A stretch of 64,000 bases of DNA from Enterobacter sp. EA-1. GTDB taxonomy: Bacteria > Pseudomonadota > Gammaproteobacteria > Enterobacterales > Enterobacteriaceae. The position numbers and the translations under genes are program-made. Positions 1 through 10,137 of this stretch are shown here, piece after piece; position 1 is the stretch's first letter; each line of letters begins with the position of its first letter. The stretch covers positions 3,038,001-3,102,000 of the forward strand of contig CP025776.1 in the NCBI GenBank assembly GCA_002886105.1, read 5' to 3'. Below the pieces are notes generated by a model. The model was given only the letters and a program-made list of their open reading frames with translations. It did no database searches and had not been told where the DNA came from.

Positions 1-138
1 TGAAATTTCGGAGGCCGATGTTGGCAGCGGAGCGGCGGCGGCTTTTTTAACACCCCACCGGCTACACCAACCATATAGCGTGCCTACTGAACCAGCCAAG
101 AGGCGACGTCGAGTGCGGTCTAATTTTTCGTCATTCAT
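1..138 (-). CDS. Tat-signal protein, N-terminal fragment
   Basis: Only the N-terminus lies in the window; the gene runs off the left edge. The reading begins MNDEKLDRTRRRLLAGSVG, a twin-arginine motif (RTRRRLLAG) followed by a short hydrophobic stretch and an Ala/Pro-rich segment, as in Tat-exported oxidoreductases. The mature domain is not visible, so the function cannot be named. It is divergent from the LysR gene that starts about 100 bases away, a common regulator-target arrangement, so it may be that regulator's target. A frameshift in the signal region is likely because the hydrophobic core is shorter than usual. Confidence 0.5.
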   Translation of the reverse strand, partial: MNDEKLDRTRRRLLAGSVGTLYGWCSRWGVKKAAAAPLPTSASEIS

Positions 139-238
139 CACATAATCCTGTTAGTAGCTAAGGCAGTTGCAAAAAATGATTACACTGGATAAAAAATGAA
201 TTATTCTGGCCTTCATAATTCCTTAAAATGGATTAATC

Positions 239-1080
239 ATGAATAAACTAGAGTCTCTTCGCTTTTGTACGGCAGAAACCCTTCAGTTCCGGGGAAACAG
301 CAATCAGGCTGTCAGTATCCCCGCAGGTTGTGAGCCGCACTATTTCTGAACTAGAGGAAATGCTTGGGGAGTCCCTTTCAAACGGAATACGCGTAGTATG
401 CGATTGACTGGATTTGGAGAGGAATTTCTTGTTCAGGCAACACAACTTCTGGAAGACAGTGAGCGTCTGTTTTCTCGTGGAGGGCATCGGGAGAAGGAAA
501 TGTCAGGTACTGTTCGCATCACATTACCCAGACTGCCAGATAACGACGCTATTTTAAGTGAATTACTCGGAAGAAATGATTCTATCCTAACCTGACTATC
601 GACTGGCGGGTGGATGCAAGTAAGCTAAACCTTGTGGATGAGCAAATTGACATTGGTCTTCGAATTAGTTCCCGGCCTGACAGAAGATATATATCTCGAC
701 GAATTTGTCAGATGCATGAAATTATGTCGTTTCTCCATCCTTGCTTGCCAAAACAGGAAAACTTCGTGTCGGTGATTTACTGAAAACTATCCATTGAGCG
801 GCCTGCTTGATTCGAGCACTGGTCGTATTTGGCCAGAAAATCCAACTAAATTAAAAGTCGTAACTACGGACGCTTACAGTGAATTAGGTAGTGCCTTAGG
901 GGGGCAAACATTTAGTCATTTACTTGAGTGTATGTGTAGTAGGTATACATTCCGGGGAATTGATATCTAAATCTACGGCAAATGTATCTGTTCAGACCTC
1001 AACAAGTTGTAACCTCTGCAAGAGTAAAGTATGTTTTTGAATGTTTAGGAGAAAATACTAAAAAGCATTATACAAATTAA
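239..1080 (+). CDS. LysR-family transcriptional regulator (frameshifted)
   Basis: DNA-binding transcription factor. It begins MNKLESLRFCTAETLQFR, then after a base shift continues with the typical LysR helix-turn-helix end (SRTISELEEMLGE, LFKRNTRSMRLTGFGEEF) and the linker helix. The effector domain is split among frames and the end reads ECLGENTKKHYTN. At about 280 codons the span is near the normal 290-310 residues, so the breaks look like indel errors. It is transcribed away from the Tat-signal gene on its left. Base composition is AT-rich compared with the rest of the window, consistent with acquired DNA at the tRNA-Pro site. The ligand is unknown. Confidence 0.7.
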
Positions 1081-1653
1081 AATAATTATCAGGCAGAATT
1101 TTTAATCCTGCCTGAATCGCTTACTTTCATTTGTTTACCGTAGTTGAAACACATTGATAATCAACACCCCGGCTAATATTAATGAGATCACAAATTGCTG
1201 CAATGTCTAACTTTTGGCTGAAAATACATAGCCTATTAGGGATATAAGTACAATACCCACACCATAGAGCATAAACGATGCCAACAGGCATTGTAACCAA
1301 TATCTTAGAGGAGATAAAATGATGGCATAGCATGAAAGACTTAAAATTCACAGTAACTTCGAACCCATCTGAACTATTGAGTAATGAAGTGGCTATAAAA
1401 CCTCAACAAGAATTGCTGAAATAAGATATAAATAAATTTTCATTTTTTTCTGCTTCATAAAAACCTCCATATTCTCACTATCCGCATTAATGATTATCAG
1501 TTTTTATGGAATTGCGTATCATACAGTGTATTAACTTTTACCTCTAATGGTGATTAAAAAATATAATTCTCTAACGTATTCCATTAATTTTAGTTAAATG
1601 TTTGTAATGTCAACTTCTGGCACAAAGCGGCTTTTAAGATAACGTGCACTGAT
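1081..1653. other. AT-rich stretch without a recognisable gene
   Basis: About 570 bases of AT-rich DNA between the LysR gene and the tRNA-Pro fragment. A 30-codon plus-strand frame (1332-1424, starting MKDLKFTVTSNPSELLSNE) lies shortly after a GAGGAG sequence, and a 74-codon minus-strand frame (1127-1351) has no family signature. I cannot support either as a gene. The composition suggests it is the decayed end of an island. Confidence 0.4.
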
Positions 1654-1700
1654 ATGGGGTGTCAGGGGGTCAGGAGGTTCAAACCCTCTCGTGCCGACCA
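1654..1700 (+). tRNA. 3' fragment of tRNA-Pro(GGG) (proL-like), probable att site
   Basis: The bases match the anticodon loop, variable region, T-arm (GGTTCAAACCCTCTC) and acceptor end (GTGCCGACCA) of the enterobacterial proL tRNA, with two or three differences that include extra or changed G/A bases in the variable region. The 5' half (acceptor 5' strand and D-arm) is absent upstream. A partial tRNA followed by the tRNA terminator is what remains at one end of an element integrated into a tRNA 3' end. Here the island would lie to the left. Confidence 0.6.
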
Positions 1701-1712
1701 AATTCCCCGAGA

Positions 1713-1739
1713 AACCAGCCTCTTGAGGCTGGTTTTTTT
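1713..1739 (+). terminator. Rho-independent terminator behind the tRNA-Pro fragment
   Basis: A perfect 10-bp stem (AACCAGCCTC / GAGGCTGGTT) with a two-base loop is followed by seven T. It sits 13 bases after the CCA end and fits the native tRNA terminator. Confidence 0.8.
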
Positions 1740-1799
1740 ATGTCTGCGATTTGGGAAAGGTAAAACCCTGACGAATTAAACCACCCAATTATCCTTTCT

Positions 1800-2068
1800 A
1801 CCCGGTTAATAGTGTGTCAGCACGCCGAAAACCGATACGTCGTTCAGCGTTTTCCCCTTGAGGCCTCTCCGTCATCCGTAATAATCGCTGCCCTCCATTT
1901 CGCAAACTGACTGTGACCGCCATACAGTACCCGTACCTTGTCTCCGTCGTCTGGTTGTCGTGCCAGCATCCCCGCATAACCGGCCCCGCCCGCCTCGATC
2001 CGCACTGTTTTGTGACCTGTTTCACAACGCCCCCGATCTATTGGTCTAAAGCATGAATTGCCGTACAA
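1800..2068 (-). CDS. Hypothetical protein, frameshifted remnant
   Basis: A minus-strand frame of 74 codons starts MYGNSCFRPIDRGRCETGHK and includes KVRVLYGGHSQFAKW. Shifting frame near GEASRGK gives a continuation that ends FGVLTHY. I recognise no family. The region lies just right of the tRNA-Pro site, upstream of and opposite to the methyltransferase gene. It may be a short backbone gene or debris of an earlier integration. Confidence 0.25.
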
Positions 2069-2176
2069 AATCGCAGCTATTTCGGCTTGCGCAAAAATTA
2101 ATGTGGCATTTTAATCATTGCAAATCGTGGCGCAGACTGGCGCAGCGATGACTGAACAGAGACAAGGTGAGAGATA

Positions 2177-2867
2177 ATGCTTGATCTGGAGGACTTGAAG
2201 GTCTTCATACAAGACGCAGAAATGAAACTTTTCATTGACAGCATCTGGGACACGCTCGGTGAAACATTCACCCAGACCCAGTTGATTCTGCCGCCGGAAA
2301 TGGCCATGCCCCCGCCGGGAACTGTCGATTCCATGACCACGTGAAGCTGCTGGGTTATCTGTGCTGGTTAATCACCAACTCCGGCGCGGAAGGCGACATC
2401 ATCGAAATCGGCGTCTGGAAAGGCAAATCCAGCGCGTTTATGAATGAGATCTGCAGCAAATCAGCGTCGCATCATCAGTATCGACCCGATGGAACTGACC
2501 AACCAGCCTCTGGAGCTGGGCTATCATATCTTCCCGGAAGTCAATTTAATCCGCGGTTCTACTCCGAGCGAAGCATTGAGCGCGTACTGGAATTCGCGCC
2601 AAAAACCGTTTTGCTGCATATTGATGGTGGTCACCTCAAACATGTGCTGGTGGATTTTCTGCTCTACTCCCCACTGTCGTCAGCGGCGGATTCATCGTGT
2701 TCGATGACTATCGCGACCACAGATACTCTCCGGAAGTCGGCCCCGCGGTTGATCTGCTGCGTGCAGGTGGTTTCTTTAACGGGTTCGATGTTATTGGTAG
2801 CGTTCCGGGTTTTGAAAACAGCTACCTTTGCAGAAAAAATAAACAGTACACAAAGCGTTGTTTGTAG
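2177..2867 (+). CDS. Class I SAM-dependent methyltransferase / cephalosporin-hydroxylase-like protein
   Basis: Soluble protein of about 230 residues. The N-terminus is MLDLEDLKVFIQDAEMKLFI. The SAM-binding glycine region reads GDIIEIGVWKGKSSAF, followed by the acidic post-strand-2 segment ISIDPMELTN and, further on, a strand-4/5 region with IDGGH and VFDDYRDHRYSPEVG. These fit the methyltransferase superfamily found near sugar or antibiotic-modifying enzymes; the substrate is not evident. At least three indels split the frame. A strong terminator follows within 20 bases, so the gene is probably monocistronic. Confidence 0.6.
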
Positions 2868-2881
2868 TGCTTGTATTTTTT

Positions 2882-2905
2882 GCCGCCTGTTCAGGCGGCT
2901 TTTAT
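2882..2905 (+). terminator. Rho-independent terminator after the methyltransferase
   Basis: Stem GCCGCCTG / CAGGCGGC with a TT loop and a following T-rich tail. Confidence 0.8.
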
Positions 2906-2964
2906 TCTCATCATCCGTTGCGTGGATTATCCTTGATGCTCTTCAACTGTATCGGGAGATATTC

Positions 2965-3453
2965 ATGTCTGAGATTGCCAGCCGTAACGTCCACCAGCAT
3001 TTGTTGACCCTCCCAACACAAACGCGCGTTTTCACGTGGTGGAACACGACGCTGTCGGCAAATGCGAAGAAGTCAGTGAAATTCGCGGGACGGCACTGGG
3101 CCGGTGCTAAAGCGCTGGTATGCAAAATCAAAGGAAACGGCATCAAAAACATGTTCTGGCGATACTCGCCGCGGACCTTCAGGCCGATCTTTCCCGCACC
3201 GGCGCAGCACTTTGGCGGACTGAAAGCCCTCACTGGCAAGCCCGGCGGAAGTGGACGAATTAACCGCCTGCGTGTTTGGCGCGATCCCGCCTTTCAGCTT
3301 TCATCCGGCGCTGCAACTGGTTGCAGATCCGATCCTGTTTCAGCGTTTTGACGACATTGCCTTTAACGCCGGGCTGCTGGAAAAATCCGTCATTCTGAAT
3401 ACCGGGTTATCTGCGTGGCTCAGCCAGAACTGGTGGATTTTCGCCGCCTCTGA
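2965..3453 (+). CDS. yeaK: Mischarged aminoacyl-tRNA deacylase YeaK
   Basis: Member of the YbaK/ProXP editing family, which hydrolyses Ser or Thr from mischarged tRNAs. The start reads MSEIASRNVHQHLLTLPTQT. After a frameshift come CEEVSEIRGTALG and AKALVCKIKGNGI, which carry the conserved lysine of the editing pocket, then FGAIPPFSFHP and LVADPILFQRFDDIAFNAG. The end reads AQPELVDFRRL. The 163-codon span matches the E. coli protein. Several one-base indels are present. yeaL follows, as in E. coli, which supports the assignment. Confidence 0.85.
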
Positions 3454-3630
3454 CTGCTCGTGCGGCTACGACCCTCAACCGACGTATGAAGCAGCGTAAT
3501 CTGATCCATTACGCAGTAAGGTTCCGTTTCTGGCAACTGCCTGAATTTCATCTGCCGACAGAAAATTGTCTGTTTCATCACGCATTTGCGCGTAGAGTAA
3601 ACAGGTTTCATTTTGGCAAGGAACCTCTGT

Positions 3631-4023
3631 ATGTTTGACCACGCTGTTTATTTTGCTCGCGCTGGCCGCACTCGGTTTTGTCAGTCACAACACCACCGTC
3701 GCCGTTTCGATTCTTGTGCTGATTATTGTACGCATCACACCGCTAAACACCTTTTCCCGTGGATTTGAAGAAAAACAGGGACTGACGATCGGCATCATCA
3801 TCCTGACCATTGGCGTGATGGCGCCGATAGCCAGCGGATCGTTGCCGCCATCGACGCTGCTGCACTCTTTTGTTAACTGGAAATCACTTATCGCGATTGC
3901 CGTTGGCGTGTTTGTTTCGTGGATTACTGGTGGGGACAGTGTTAGGTGTGGCCCTGTTCCGGGGGGGTGCCGGTCGGGCCACTGATTGCAGGTCTGGTGT
4001 CGTTGCTAATTGGCCGGCAGTGA
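3631..4023 (+). CDS. yeaL: Inner-membrane protein YeaL (UPF0756), internally shortened
   Basis: Hydrophobic four-helix membrane protein of unknown function. Recognisable segments are [56 protein letters not shown] and, after a break, [12 protein letters not shown]. Compared with E. coli YeaL, about 19 residues (the loop following VSW) are missing, so the third helix runs straight into LLVGTVLG. One base is also missing just after the start codon. The GCAAGGA-type ribosome site precedes ATG at 3631. The 3' end overlaps the convergent permease gene by 18 bases. Confidence 0.8.
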
Positions 4024-4680
4024 CGCGCGCCGCTGCCCGCGTTTAACGGCAAACTCCAGCGCGCTGCACAGCAGGTAATACACCAGACCGGTAAAAATAA
4101 ATAACGCGGCCGGATACACCTGCACCCGGTTATTCACCTGCCCGGCAACGGTGGTCAACTCCGGAACGTTAACAATAAACGCCAGCGAGGTGTCCTTCAG
4201 CAGGGCTATCAACAACCCGACGTAAGACGGCAGTGCATTGCGTAGCGCCTGCGGCAACAACACCAGCCGCAGGATAGCCACGCTGCCAAACCCGCTGCTG
4301 AGCGCCGCTTCATATTGCTCTTCGGCAACGCCCCCAGCGCCGCCAGCGTGGAGTACATCACCGAGGCGGAAGTAAACCACGCCAGCGCCAGCGTCACCGC
4401 CCCCGGCAAATCAGCACCGGTCAGCCACGGTAACAAGAACCATAACCAGAAGATGACAAAGATCAGCGGAATGCGGATAAGCTCCGCCACAGGAATAAAA
4501 TTTTGCGCGGCCAGCCGGGAAAACGCCATGCGAGACACGCCAGTAACATGCCCCCGGGGAAAGCCAGCGCCGCGCCGGCGGTCATCAGCAACGAGAGCAG
4601 TACGCCCACCTCACCTTGCGCCGCACGCCCCACAGTAAATAGTCGAGGTTATCGGTAATTACCGAAATGTTAGCGATCAC
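4006..4680 (-). CDS. Amino-acid ABC transporter permease (second subunit)
   Basis: Inner-membrane HisM/GlnP-type permease of about 224 residues. The GTG start at 4680 follows GGAGG and overlaps the end of the upstream permease by 11 bases. The N-terminus reads MIANISVITDNLDYLLWG. Central helices include IRIPLIFVIFWLWFLLPWL. The cytoplasmic coupling-loop region carries EAALSSGFG and ILRLVLLPQALRNALPSYVG, the typical signature of polar amino-acid permeases, and the C-terminal helix is ALFIFTGLVYYLL. It pairs with the neighbouring permease and ATPase to form the importer. Three indels are evident. Confidence 0.8.
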
Positions 4681-5402
4681 GGTGCACCTCCGCTGTGCGT
4701 TGCCGCATACGCCAGCTTCGCGGCGCAAACAGTACGCTCCGCTGACCAGACCCAGTGCCAGATAGAGCGCGCTGCCAATCGGCAAACGCTTCCAGCGCAT
4801 GGGCGTTATAGCTTTCAATTTGCCGGGTCTGATAGGTCAGCTCGGCAAAGCCAACCGGTCGCCAGTGACGAGTTTCATCAGATTGAGATACTGTCCGACA
4901 ACGGGCTGCTGACGTTGTGCAACCCCTGCGGCAGTAGCACCCAGCGAAACAGCGCCAGTTTGCTGAAGCCCTGTGATTGCGCGGCTTCAACCTGCCCGCG
5001 CGGCACCGCCAGCAACCCCGCACCGATCTCCTCCACCAGAAACGCGGCGGTAAACAAACCCAGCGCCCGAGGCCGACGAAAGAAACTCCGGCGTCAACCA
5101 CCAGACATCACCCGGCAGGATACTGAATGCATGATCATTCACATACTGACGAAAACTCTGCGGCAACAGGTTCCATGCGGCGAAATACCAGAACAGCAGT
5201 TGCACCAGCAGCGGCGTATTGCGAAACAGCGACCACTGCCACGGCACCGCGTCCCACCGTTCCCCCCGCCAGCCGCAGCGCCAGTAGCAGTACCGTGAGC
5301 AGGGTTGCCAGCGCCATACCGGCGAGTCGCAGACGGTGGTCAGAAAGCCGGAGGTGATCCATTGTGGGTTGCCCGGTCAGCGCAGTCAAGGTGCAACCCC
5401 AT
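4670..5402 (-). CDS. Amino-acid ABC transporter permease (first subunit)
   Basis: Inner-membrane permease of about 240 residues, partner of the downstream permease. A GGAGGA site sits six bases before ATG at 5402; that start overlaps the ATPase gene end and needs one frameshift to reach the main frame. The first helix is LAGMALATLLTVLLLALRLA. The conserved segment FRNTPLLVQLLFWYFAAWNL is clear and matches the FRGTPLLVQ-type motif of His/Glu permeases. The rest is scattered over three frames. Translational overlap on both sides indicates one operon with the ATPase and binding protein. Confidence 0.75.
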
Positions 5403-6145
5403 CACAACTCCTCCCGCTATCGGCATGCAGTGGATTGAGCACTTTCTGCAGAAAGCGTTGCGCACGGGGATGCTGCGGTGCAGAGAAAAAACTGCGCCGG
5501 CGTCGCCTGCTCAAGGATTTCGCCACCGTCGATGAAGATCACCCGGTCAGCAATTTCATGAACTGCATTTCATGCGTCACCACGATCAGCGTGATGCCAC
5601 TGTGCGCCATGATTTCATCACCTGCAGCACCTCGCCAATCATCTCCGGATCCAGCGCCGGTCGGTTCGTCAAACAGAATGATATGCGGATCCGCCGCCAG
5701 TGTACGGGCAATGGCTACCCGCTGCTGCTGGCCGCCGGACAACTGCGCAGGATAGTGCAGGGCTTTGTCCTGTAACCCGACGCGCGCCAGCAACGCCTGA
5801 GCGATGTCGATGCGGGTTTCCGTTTTGCCATGAATGCGCCGCAGCGCGAGGGTATTGTCCAGCGCGTTAAGGTGCGCATGAGATTGAATTGCTGAAAGAC
5901 AAAGCCAACATGGCGGCGCAGCTCGCAACCCCTTTAGCTGGCTGGTCGGCTGACCATCAACGTAGATCTCGCCACCGCTGAGGGTTTCCAGTTGGTTAAT
6001 CAGCCGGATAAGCGTGGACTTGCCCGACCCGGAAGGCCCGCACCAGCACTTCGCCTGCGGCAACCTGCAAGTCAATGTTATTTAATACGGTGTTATCGCC
6101 ATAGCGTTTACTCACGCGACGAAACGCCACCGTGCCTTTTTCCAC
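5386..6145 (-). CDS. Amino-acid ABC transporter ATP-binding protein
   Basis: Cytoplasmic ATPase of about 253 residues that powers uptake. Visible motifs are Walker A GPSGSGKST, the signature [14 protein letters not shown], Walker B IILFDEPTGA and the switch histidine in LIVVTHEMQF. The N-terminus reads VAFRRVSKRYGDNTVLNN. I chose GTG at 6145 because GGAGG lies eight bases upstream; an upstream ATG at 6199 overlaps the binding-protein end and has no good ribosome site. Order is binding protein, ATPase, permease, permease. At least four indels occur. Confidence 0.8.
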
Positions 6146-6200
6146 GGGCAACACCTCCGTGGCCGTAGCCACAGAGGCGGAGAAGAGACCTGCCAACATA

Positions 6201-7004
6201 TTACTTCGCTATCGTAAAGCTGCGCGGAGCCGGCGTTTTGGTTTTGCGGACCAAACCCGTATCAGATTTTCGCGGCTTCACCGTTTTTCCTGTTGTAACT
6301 CATCGTTCACCGCTTTCAGCAGTGCGGGTTCACCTTTACTGACGCCTAATCTTCGACAGCAGATCCGGCAGAATTTTGAATTTGGCCTTGTCCGGCGCTT
6401 CCGCCAGCAAACCGGCAAGAATGGTGCTGTCTCCGGGTGATCGCCTGCACGTTACCGTTACGCAGCGCGGTTAAAGCCAGCGGAATATCGTCATACGCCA
6501 GCACGCGGGATTGCGGGAAACGCTGATGCAGCGCCTGCTCGCCAGTGGTGCCTTTCACCGCGCCAATGCGCGCTTTGCTGTACGCATCCAGCTTGTCTGC
6601 TGCCGTAGCGGGCACCGAGGGAACTGCTGCCCGGTCACAAAATAGGGCGTTGAGAAGTCGATCACCTGCGCACGTTCAGGCGTAATGGTGATATCCGCAA
6701 CGATCAGATCCACTTTGCCGGATTGCAACAGCGGAATACGGTTCGCCGGGTTGGTCGCCACCAGTTGCAGTTTTACGCCGAGGCTTTTGCCAGCGCTTTC
6801 GCGAAGTCCACATCATAACCGACGATATCGTGGGTTTTCGGGTCGATGGCGCCAAACGGCGGGTTCGCATCGAAGGTGGCGATTTTAACCACGCCTGCGG
6901 CTTTGATATCGGCCAGTTTGTCCGCATGTGCGGAAAAAGAGAGCGCTGAAAGCAGCGCCAGTGCGCTAAATGCACCGATTTTTGTTGTGTAATGAGGTTG
7001 CCAT
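6201..7004 (-). CDS. Amino-acid ABC transporter periplasmic binding protein
   Basis: Exported type II solute-binding protein of about 268 residues (HisJ/GltI-like). The start MATSLHNKIGAFSALALLSA, read across one indel, is a signal peptide ending SAHA. The mature part has VKIATFDANPPFGAIDPKTH, the DVDFAKALAKSL segment, PLLQSGKVDLIVADITITPE and FSTPYFVTGQQF, the amino-acid-binding family core, then GAVKGTTGEQ. An AAGGA ribosome site precedes ATG 7004. It is the first gene of the four-gene operon. The substrate is not deducible. The operon is inserted between yeaL and nimR, which are adjacent in E. coli. Confidence 0.8.
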
Positions 7005-7173
7005 GCTGATCCTTACGCCCTGTTATTGTGTTGATTTCAGCGCTAAATTCACATAACCCCATTCATCAGACAAATATCAAAAGTGCATTGATTATCTGAA
7101 AAGTTAAAACCACTTCCTCCATACTAACAACTTATCTTTCATCACCTGCCAGCATAAACCACCTGCCTAACCC

Positions 7174-7976
7174 TTACAAAAAATAAAGGAATACGCAGCA
7201 GGAAATGTTACGCGCCCCCACGCCGCTCAGGTAACGCCCCGGCGTCTGCCCGAGCCCTTTTTTAAACATGGTGATAAACGCCGTCGTCGAGTCATACCCT
7301 AACGTGTGCTATCTGCTGTACCGACTGGCCGCCAATCAGCAAGCGCAGCGCAAGGATCAACTGCATTTGATGCCGCCAACGACGAAAGCTTAAACCCGTC
7401 TCCTTCACCACCAGCCGCGGTTTCTCGCTCATAGCGAATCTGCGCCCACTGCGTCAGCGTTTGTCTGCCAGCCGGGTCGGCTTCCATGCTCTCCACCATC
7501 TGATAAATCTTCGGGTGCGACGACACGGCAACTGTAGTTGCATTTGCGGTTGTTCCGGCAACTCATCAAACAGCACCTGTACCAGCCGTTGCGTGGCGGG
7601 CTCGCCGCTGCGCAGGAGAACGTGACGCCAGGGGCGACAATAAGCTCACGCACCAGCGAGGAGGTTTTTAATGTGCAGCAGTGCTGCGGCATCACCACCG
7701 ACCAGGGGGTTCGATAAACAAAATAGAGCTGCGCCCCGGCGTGGCGCGGTTGCTGTGGGGAACAAGACCCGGTAACCATTTGCATGATGCGGCGGCACCA
7801 TCCAGCGGGCATGTTCAACCTCACAGGTGATCGCCCCTTTCAGCGCCAGAATCAGTTGCCCCTTGCGATGACAGTGCGCCGATCCGCTGCTCATCTTCAT
7901 TGACGGTAATGCCGAATGCCACCGCCGCCTCCTGCTGGCTATCAGGATCGTAACCACCAAGGCCGAGTCCGTGCAT
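7174..7976 (-). CDS. nimR: AraC-family regulator NimR (YeaM)
   Basis: Represses the divergent nimT exporter gene in E. coli. The N-terminal cupin begins GLGLGGYDPDSQQEAAVAFG and continues LILALKGAITCEVEHARWM, closely matching E. coli NimR. The C-terminal double helix-turn-helix includes VKETGLSFRRW and ends DSTTAFITMFKKGLGQTPGR. The span of about 267 codons equals the family length, with many indels. The 100-base gap to nimT should hold the shared operator, though I cannot delimit it. Confidence 0.85.
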
Positions 7977-8074
7977 AAATTTGTCCGAATTTAGCGATAA
8001 ACTGTCATTTTAGCTTGATTCAAACAGGAGAAAAAATCGTTATCGTAAGCCTCTGTTTTCACTCTGAGAACCCA

Positions 8075-9244
8075 ATGACCCTTTCCCTTCCTTCTCGTGG
8101 TAAACAAGGCGCCCTGCTGATTGCCGATCCTGATGATAGCGACCACGCTCCGCGTCACCTTTACCGGCGCGGCTCCGTTACTGGATGCCATTCGCGCAGA
8201 ATATGGGCTCACCACGGCGCAGACCGGTCTGCTCACCACCCTGCCGCTGCTGGCCTTTGCGCTGATATCGCCACTGGCGGCCGGCGTTGCCCGTCGTTTT
8301 GGTATGGAACGCAGCCTGTTTGCCGCGCTGGTGCTGATTAGCGCCGGGATTGCCCTTCGCTCCCTCCCCTTCTCCCGTTCTGCTGTTTGTTGGCACCGCG
8401 ATTATTGGTTGCGGTATTGCGCTGGGAAACGTGCTGTTGTCGGGAATGATCAAGCGTGACTTCGCCGGGCATGTGGCAAAACTCACCGGCGCGTATTCCC
8501 TGACCATGGGTGCAGCCGCCGCACTGGGTTCCGCCGCCGTCGTGCCGCTGGCGGAACAGGGCGCAGGCTGGCAGGGCGCATTGCTGGCGCTGATGGTATT
8601 TCCGTTGCTGGCGATGGTGCTCTGGTTACCCGCATTACGCTATGGCGTTGCCGCCAACCTGAGCCAATCCGGTGCACTGCACAGCCGTGGATCTGGCGAT
8701 CGGCGCTGGCGTGGCAACTTACGCTGTTTCTGGGGATCAACTCGTTAATTTATTACATCGTGATTGGCTGGTTACCGTCGATTCTGACCACGCTGGGCTT
8801 TAGCGAGATGCAGGCGGGTTCACTACACGGTATTTTGCAGTTAGCCACTGCCGCCCCGGCTTGCTGGTACCGCTGATCCTGCCTCGTCTGAACGATCACC
8901 GCGGGATCGCCGCGCTGGTGGCGCTGATGCGCCGCCGGTTCGCTGGGATTGTGGTTGCCCATGCGGCGCTATGGGTCGTGGTGTTTGGCTTCGGCTCCGG
9001 CGCCACGATGATCCTCGGGCTGACGTTTATCGGCCTGCGCGCCCACTCTGCGCACCCGAGGGCCGCCGCCCTTTCCGGGATGGCGCAATCAGTCGGGTAT
9101 TTGCTGGCCTCAGGCCGCCGTTAATGGGGAAAATCCACGACGCCAGCGGCGACTGGCATATTCCGCTGCTGCTCTGCGCACTGTTATCGGTGGTGATGGC
9201 GGTATGTGGCGCGCTGGCGGGTCGTGATCAGGGGTTAACCCGTA
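8075..9244 (+). CDS. nimT: MFS exporter NimT (YeaN), 2-nitroimidazole efflux
   Basis: Twelve-helix inner-membrane major facilitator of the CynX/NimT family. Diagnostic runs are ATTLRVTFTGAAPLLDAIR, LTTAQTGLLTTLPLLAFALI, RRFGMERSLFAALVLI, LTGAYSLTMGAAAALGSA and FGFGSGATMILGLTFIGLRA, nearly the same as E. coli NimT. The C-terminus reads ALLSVVMAVCGALAGRD; the exact stop is uncertain because of an indel, and GTAA near 9244 is the likely end. It is divergent from its repressor gene nimR. In E. coli it confers 2-nitroimidazole resistance. Confidence 0.85.
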
Positions 9245-9256
9245 AGGCGCGCATAA

Positions 9257-9283
9257 AAAACAGGCCCGCAGGCCTGTTCTTAT
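9257..9283. terminator. Bidirectional terminator between nimT and the amidotransferase gene
   Basis: Inverted repeat ACAGGCC / GGCCTGT flanked by an A-run on one side and T-rich sequence on the other. It serves the convergent genes and overlaps the last codons of the minus-strand gene. Confidence 0.7.
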
Positions 9284-9991
9284 TCGCACGCCGCGCGCAG
9301 CATCGCCTGCACGAGCGGTACCGGTCGCCCGGCAAGCGCAGCGCGCTCATGCTGGAACAGCGTCGCGACATAGAACGGGTGCGTCACCAGTTCCACCGCG
9401 CGGATTTCACCCTCTTCATCCCAGCCGGTCACCCGCAGGTTGCCGCTTTCCAGTTCGTGGGCAAACTCCGGCGATACCCCAAAATTGCACCGGTAGGCCT
9501 CTTCAATCATCTCGCGACCATACGCGCGGGCAATCAGCGTATTGGGCCGCAGCTCGATGTTGCCGGTTTGATCCACCAGCGCGCAACTGAGCGCGGAGAT
9601 AACCATCCGACCTTCGTGGTCGGTTTCCGCGTGCGCCGCATCGCCCCAGCCCAGTACATTGCGGGCATACTCAATCACCGCATGCTGGGAAACCGCCGCA
9701 GGTGGCGAGGAACGGAATGGCGTTTTCCCGCGCAAACTGGATGGCGAGAAACGCGCCGCGGGCATTTTATAAGGACTTCCGAGGGGACAACCCAGATGGC
9801 ATCATAGCCCACCGCAGTCTTCATAACTGTTGATTTCACTGGTCGGTAGCCAGTCGTAGTCTGCGGTGATTTCCAGCACGGCGGCGGCATCGTCAATCGC
9901 CAGCGGGATAGCACTGGTGCGCGACAACGTCATGGTTATAGTCGCCAATTAACGCGATGCGGAGAGTTTTCTTCGGAGGGATATGCTGCAT
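9280..9991 (-). CDS. CTP-synthase-like class I glutamine amidotransferase
   Basis: About 237 residues, matching only the glutaminase half of CTP synthase. The start is MQHIPPKKTLRIALIGDYNH. Next come GAFLAIQFARENAIPF and the nucleophile region LATCGGF (Cys), then QHAVIEYARNVLGW, and the C-terminal catalytic area ELVTHPFYVATLFQHE. Such standalone proteins are annotated as CTP-synthase C-terminal-region-related. The synthetase partner and substrate are unknown. The gene is not between nimT and yeaO in E. coli, so it is an insertion here. Two or three indels are present. Confidence 0.75.
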
Positions 9992-10137
9992 GAAAGTGTC
10001 CTTATGCCGGAGCCAATAACGAGTAACATAAGGAATATCACATTAGCCGTCTTTTTAATGTCATCACAACACCTTAAAATCGGCAGGCCTGTTATTGCAT
10101 CTGATATGAAAAATCGGATTTACCGGAGTTAATCACA

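Noticed and set aside
1127-1351. 74-codon minus-strand frame in the AT-rich left end
   Set aside because: No ribosome site, unusual cysteine-rich composition and no family resemblance.
2341-3351. Open frame of 336 codons spanning two gene regions
   Set aside because: It is a chance fusion of methyltransferase and yeaK sequence in mixed frames; the real genes are seen from conserved motifs and a terminator lies inside it.
8971-9807. Open frame of 278 codons on the plus strand
   Set aside because: It overlaps the nimT end and runs antisense through the amidotransferase gene; only the first part contains nimT-derived motifs.
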